From NCBI GenBank assembly GCA_030613345.1, contig JAUWMD010000078.1, positions 1-9,947 on the forward strand: a DNA stretch of 9,947 bases, in the 5' to 3' direction. Of this stretch, positions 7,101 to 9,947 are shown in pieces. The position numbers and the translations under genes are program-made. Source of the DNA: Candidatus Krumholzibacteriota bacterium (GTDB lineage Bacteria > Krumholzibacteriota > Krumholzibacteriia > Krumholzibacteriales > Krumholzibacteriaceae). Position 1 is the first letter of the stretch; each line of letters opens with the position of its first letter. The notes below the pieces were generated by a model. That model had not been told where the DNA came from. It saw nothing but the letters and a program-made list of their open reading frames with translations, and did not search any database.

Positions 7101-7718
7101 TCACCCGGGGACCGGAGGGCCGTCCGCGCCGTTTTTCTCCGCTTCGGCCTCAATGATCCCCATGACCTCTCCGACGCACCTGTCAAGATCGTCGTTCACG
7201 ACCCGGTAATCGTAGTCCTTTGCCGATTCGAGCTCTTTACGGGCGTTTTCGAGCCGTCTGAGGATGACCGCCTCGTCGTCCGTGCCCCTGCCCCTCAGTC
7301 TCTCCTCGAGGGTCCCGTCCGATGGCGGGAGAAGAAATATCAGCACCGCCCCGGGGCGGGCGGCCTTGACGCTCGTGCCTCCCTGGACGTCTATCTCGAG
7401 AAGGACGCTCCTTCCCCCTGCGATCGACAGGTCGACCTGCTCCGCCTCCGTGCCGTAGAGGTTGCCGTGAACCTCCGCCCATTCGAGGAGCCTGCCCGCG
7501 TCACGTCTGGCGGCGAACTCCTCCGGCGACACGAAATAGTAGTCCTCGCCATCGACATCGCCGACCCTTGGCCCGCGGGTCGTCACCGAGACCGACCTGA
7601 CCAGTCCGGGCGACTTTTCGAGCACCCTTTTTGCGACGGTCGACTTGCCGGCCCCCGAAGGGCCTGATATGACTACTATCAGGGGCTCTCCCGGTGCCAT
7701 TTCTTCCCGTCCCGTCAC
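7101..7718 (-). CDS. gmk: Guanylate kinase
   Basis: 205 aa from GTG at 7718-7716, or 199 aa from ATG at 7700-7698. It phosphorylates GMP to GDP with ATP in the cytosol. Motifs in the 205-aa numbering: P-loop GPSGAGKST (19-27), the GMP-binding VSVTTRGPRVGDVDGEDYYF (43-62), EWAEVHGNLYGT (79-90), EIDVQGG (108-114), RRLENARKEL (154-163) and DYRVVNDDL (170-178). The GTG overlaps the yicC stop (GTGA), typical of coupled genes. The ATG has a purine-rich GGGAAGAA before it and gives an N-terminus closer to other Gmk proteins, so the ATG may be the true start. It lies between yicC and rpoZ, a conserved order. Confidence 0.96.
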   Translation of the reverse strand: MTGREEMAPGEPLIVVISGPSGAGKSTVAKRVLEKSPGLVRSVSVTTRGPRVGDVDGEDYYFVSPEEFAARRDAGRLLEWAEVHGNLYGTEAEQVDLSIAGGRSVLLEIDVQGGTSVKAARPGAVLIFLLPPSDGTLEERLRGRGTDDEAVILRRLENARKELESAKDYDYRVVNDDLDRCVGEVMGIIEAEAEKNGADGPPVPG

Positions 7719-8590
7719 TCGAGGTTCTGGACCTGTTCCCTAATCTTCTCGACCTGCTCCTTGATAGCGAGGCAGTCCCTGATGATCCCGGGGTCGGCCG
7801 CCTTGTTTCCCATCGTCGTTGCTTCCCGGTGGATCTCCTGGAGCAGGAAAGTGAGTTTCTTCGATATCTCGCCGCCCCTGTCGAGCGCCGCACCGAACTC
7901 TCCGAGGTGACTGTTAAGCCTCACCAGCTCCTCCGCGAAATCGGTCTTCTCGGCGAGCACCGCCGCTTCGATGGCCCACCTGTCGTCCCGGATCTCGCTC
8001 CTGCCGACGAGGTTCGCCAGCCGCCTGCGCGCCCTCGCGAGGGTATCCTCCAGGGCCTTCGGCGTCCTCTTGTCGATCTTCACGGTTACCTTCGAGATAT
8101 CCCTCAGCCTCTTCTTCATATCTGCCTGAAGCGTTTTCCCCTCTCTGTTCCTCATGGCGGCGCACCGGTCGACCGCTTCGACGAGGGCCTTCTTCAGGGC
8201 GGCCTTGAGCTTCACTGGGGATATAGTGTCGATTTCCGGTATGAACATGTCGGGCAGCAGAAGCAGGGTGCCTATCTCGAGGTCCCCCGGTATTCCTTCC
8301 TTCTTCGCAAAGGCGGTCAGCTCCCTGTATGTCTTCCTGAGAAGCTGTTTGTTTACCGCCGAGGAGGTCGATTCGAATCCCTTGTCGAAAACGACATTCA
8401 CGTAGACGTGGCCGCGTCTGACCTTGCGCCTGACGGCCTTCTCGATCTCCTTCTCGTATCCGTTCATGGGCCTGGGGACCCTTATCGAGAAGTCTATGAA
8501 CCTGTGATTGACGGTCCTTATCTCGACCACGATCTTTCCGTTTCCGACCGGTGCGGAACCCTTTCCATACCCGGTCATGCTGGTCACCAT
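7715..8590 (-). CDS. yicC: YicC family endoribonuclease
   Basis: 291 aa, the usual family size. It begins with SMTGYGKG (4-11) and EIRTVNHRFIDF (23-34), and the C-terminal domain (DUF1732) shows DFAEELVRLNSH (217-228) and KKLTFLLQEIHREATTMGNK (244-263). The commoner form of the last motif is REANT.GSK, so Ala-Thr and Asn are small variants. YicC is an endoribonuclease in E. coli, reported to act in small-RNA turnover; its targets here are unknown. The ATG at 8590-8588 has AAGGAG 8 nt upstream, better placed than for the GTG one codon on or the ATG four codons on. It is the first gene of the leftward operon and has its own candidate promoter. Confidence 0.94.
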   Translation of the reverse strand: MVTSMTGYGKGSAPVGNGKIVVEIRTVNHRFIDFSIRVPRPMNGYEKEIEKAVRRKVRRGHVYVNVVFDKGFESTSSAVNKQLLRKTYRELTAFAKKEGIPGDLEIGTLLLLPDMFIPEIDTISPVKLKAALKKALVEAVDRCAAMRNREGKTLQADMKKRLRDISKVTVKIDKRTPKALEDTLARARRRLANLVGRSEIRDDRWAIEAAVLAEKTDFAEELVRLNSHLGEFGAALDRGGEISKKLTFLLQEIHREATTMGNKAADPGIIRDCLAIKEQVEKIREQVQNLE

Positions 8591-8629
8591 CCGATATTCT
8601 CCTTCCAGATTGCGTCCGCTCCGGTCGTG

Positions 8630-8658
8630 ATAGTACAGTCATCCGGCCACCCTGTCCA
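8630..8658 (-). promoter_or_regulatory. Candidate sigma70-type promoter of the yicC operon
   Basis: On the minus strand, TGGACA (8658-8653) and TACTAT (8635-8630) are separated by exactly 17 nt, matching the -35 consensus at 5 of 6 and the -10 consensus at 4 of 6 positions. Transcription would begin near 8623, leaving a leader of about 33 nt that contains the yicC ribosome binding site. It would drive the whole leftward gene set. This is a pattern match only. Confidence 0.5.
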
Positions 8659-8682
8659 TAGATTCGACATTACCGGTTCGAT

Positions 8683-8711
8683 TTGACACACGCGCCGCCT
8701 GTACTTATGAT
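8683..8711 (+). promoter_or_regulatory. Near-consensus sigma70-type promoter for the rqcH-like gene
   Basis: TTGACA (8683-8688) is a perfect -35, and TATGAT (8706-8711) matches the -10 consensus at 5 of 6 positions, with a 17-nt spacer. The predicted transcription start is near 8718. The -10 box overlaps the outermost ATG (8707-8709), so that codon would not be in the mRNA made from this promoter. The GTG at 8719 or the ATG at 8728 would then be the start, with no leader or a leader of about 10 nt. Confidence 0.65.
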
Positions 8712-9947
8712 TCAATCTGTGAACGCGATGACCGCATACGTGCTTGCCCTTGAGCTCGATCCCCTGCTGCGGGGAAGGATCGTCGAATCGGCCGTGAGGT
8801 TCGCCGGCGGGATGACGATCGCCTTCTCCGGGGAGGGGCGCCGCTTCCTGCACCTCGTCAGCGTGGGGAGGGAATCGGAGATCATCCCCGGCGAAGGCCG
8901 CCTGCTTCCCGAAGAGGTATCACAGCCCCTTTTCGGCGACCTTGCCGGCGCGGAGGTCACATCGGTCGAACCTCTCGGACTCGCCCGCGTTATCCTCCTG
9001 CATTTCGAAGAGAAGGGGAACTGGGGCGAGACCGGCGGCCTGACGATGAGAATAGATCTCTCTCCGGTATTCCGCAGCGCGGCCCTCTTCAGGGAGGGGA
9101 CCGGTCGCGCCCTCGAGACTTTCGGCACTCCGGGGACCCGTCCACCCGGCTCGCCGGACCAGCTCCCTCCGCCGCAGAGCTGGTCGCTTCTCGGACTTCC
9201 GGCCGGGTGGAAATTCGATCGTTCGGCGGACATCCCCGGAGAAGCCGCCGACGGCACGAAAGAGCTCTCCTCCCTGCTCGTCCGAACGGTGAGCGGAATC
9301 GATCCGGTTCTCGCGAGGGCTCTCGCGACGGGCTTCGCGTCCGACCCGGAAGGACTGACAGATTCGATCATGGCGATCGGCGCGAGATTGTCATCGGGCG
9401 ACTTCGAATGGAAGATCTACGATTTCCCCGCATCGGGAGAACGGGGGATATGCGCCGTGTTCCCGGTCGCAATTCCCTTCGATCCGAGACCGGAAAGCCC
9501 GAAGGATATGACCACCGTCTTCTACACGAGAAACGAGGAAAAGGTCCTCCCCGTATTCACCGTCTGGCTGAAAAAAGCAGCGTCGAAGCATCTTCGCCGC
9601 GCGCTGAAGAAGACCCGTCGCCTTCTTGCCAATGTCGAGGAGGATCTCGAGTCGGCCAGACGAGCCGAGGAATTCCGTTACATGGGAAACCTGCTCGTCA
9701 CATGGCGGCACAGGCTCAGGACGGGAATGAAGGAGATCACCGTGATCGACTTCTCCGGCGAAGAAGAGATCACGATACCCCTCGATCCCGCCCTCGATCC
9801 CGAGAGAAATATCCAGGTCTATTTCCGCAGGGCGAGGAAAGGCAAAAAGGGGATCGAGATAATCAAGGCCCGCAGGGCGAGTATAAGGGAGGATATCGCG
9901 GACCTCGAAAAGAGCATCGCCAGGACCGACGCGATCGAGGACCCTGC
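8707..9947 (+). CDS. rqcH: NFACT/RqcH-family protein, divergent, C-terminus beyond the window
   Basis: 413 codons are visible with no stop. Coordinates use the outermost ATG; the promoter at 8683-8711 suggests the real start is GTG 8719 or ATG 8728. The best family match is residues 294-374: KHLRRALKKTRRLLANVEED, then EEFRYMGNLLV (321-331), GMKEITVIDF (340-349), EEITIPLDPALDPERNIQVYF (353-373), the coiled-coil region of NFACT proteins. Residues 190-210 (LLVRTVSGIDPVLARALATG) fit the helix-hairpin-helix part. The N-terminal domain is divergent: GLARVI (91-96) replaces the usual G-x-DRI, and the conserved MGRHSN-like and CMLLRKH-like segments are not recognisable. RqcH binds obstructed large ribosomal subunits and adds alanine tails to stalled chains. 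The NFACT-R domain would lie past the window end. It is divergent from yicC. Confidence 0.82.
   Translation, partial: MIQSVNAMTAYVLALELDPLLRGRIVESAVRFAGGMTIAFSGEGRRFLHLVSVGRESEIIPGEGRLLPEEVSQPLFGDLAGAEVTSVEPLGLARVILLHFEEKGNWGETGGLTMRIDLSPVFRSAALFREGTGRALETFGTPGTRPPGSPDQLPPPQSWSLLGLPAGWKFDRSADIPGEAADGTKELSSLLVRTVSGIDPVLARALATGFASDPEGLTDSIMAIGARLSSGDFEWKIYDFPASGERGICAVFPVAIPFDPRPESPKDMTTVFYTRNEEKVLPVFTVWLKKAASKHLRRALKKTRRLLANVEEDLESARRAEEFRYMGNLLVTWRHRLRTGMKEITVIDFSGEEEITIPLDPALDPERNIQVYFRRARKGKKGIEIIKARRASIREDIADLEKSIARTDAIEDP

Noticed and set aside
8659..8682. Direct repeat TTCGA at 8663-8667 and 8677-8681 between the divergent promoters, as an operator
   Set aside because: Five bases repeated twice is too short to separate from chance, and no wider dyad is present.
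7694..8686. A 330-codon plus-strand reading frame
   Set aside because: It is antisense to yicC and runs through the yicC promoter region; no domain is visible.
8712..9711. Two minus-strand reading frames (8712-9371 and 9391-9711)
   Set aside because: Both are antisense to the rqcH-like gene, whose own frame is open for 413 codons and has NFACT motifs.

Overview
This window is GC-rich and almost fully coding. It carries eleven genes, nine complete and two cut by the window ends, and it reads as housekeeping sequence from a Gram-negative (diderm) bacterium. An outer membrane is implied by an MlaE/MlaF/MlaD lipid-transport set, and isoprenoids are made by the MEP pathway (ispD, ispF). The gene order rqcH / yicC / gmk / rpoZ / coaBC resembles the conserved order known from Bacillus and relatives, but the Mla genes argue against a monoderm. 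I infer a little-sampled diderm lineage, perhaps an FCB-type candidate phylum; that placement is weak and rests on gene content only.

Layout: ten genes lie on the minus strand, read from right to left: yicC (8590-7715), gmk (7718-7101), rpoZ (7026-6817), coaBC (6842-5598), a family-4 uracil-DNA glycosylase (5601-4774), dnaB (4716-3328), mlaE (3287-2499), mlaF (2476-1706), mlaD (1671-778), ispD (778-62) and, as an eleventh gene overall, the first 15 codons of ispF (46-1). Spacing is tight throughout: overlaps of 4, 26, 4 and 1 nt, and gaps of 15 to 74 nt. Most or all of them could be one transcription unit. The only AT-rich break is between gmk and rpoZ. A divergent plus-strand gene of the NFACT/RqcH family starts near 8707 and runs off the right end.

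Functions: yicC (RNase), gmk (GMP kinase), rpoZ (RNA polymerase omega) and coaBC (CoA synthesis) form an RNA/nucleotide/cofactor block. The glycosylase and DnaB form a DNA repair and replication pair. MlaE, MlaF and MlaD form a minimal lipid ABC transporter. IspD and IspF make isoprenoid precursors.

The most notable points are: (1) the RqcH-like protein lacks the Asp of the family's Asp-Arg pair and other NFACT-N signatures; (2) a near-consensus sigma70-type promoter overlaps the outermost rqcH start codon and predicts a leaderless or nearly leaderless mRNA; (3) mlaE and mlaF both appear to start at TTG, each preceded by a tiny ORF whose stop overlaps the TTG. I found no CRISPR array, mobile element, tRNA, rRNA or clear intrinsic terminator, and no obviously new multi-gene system.
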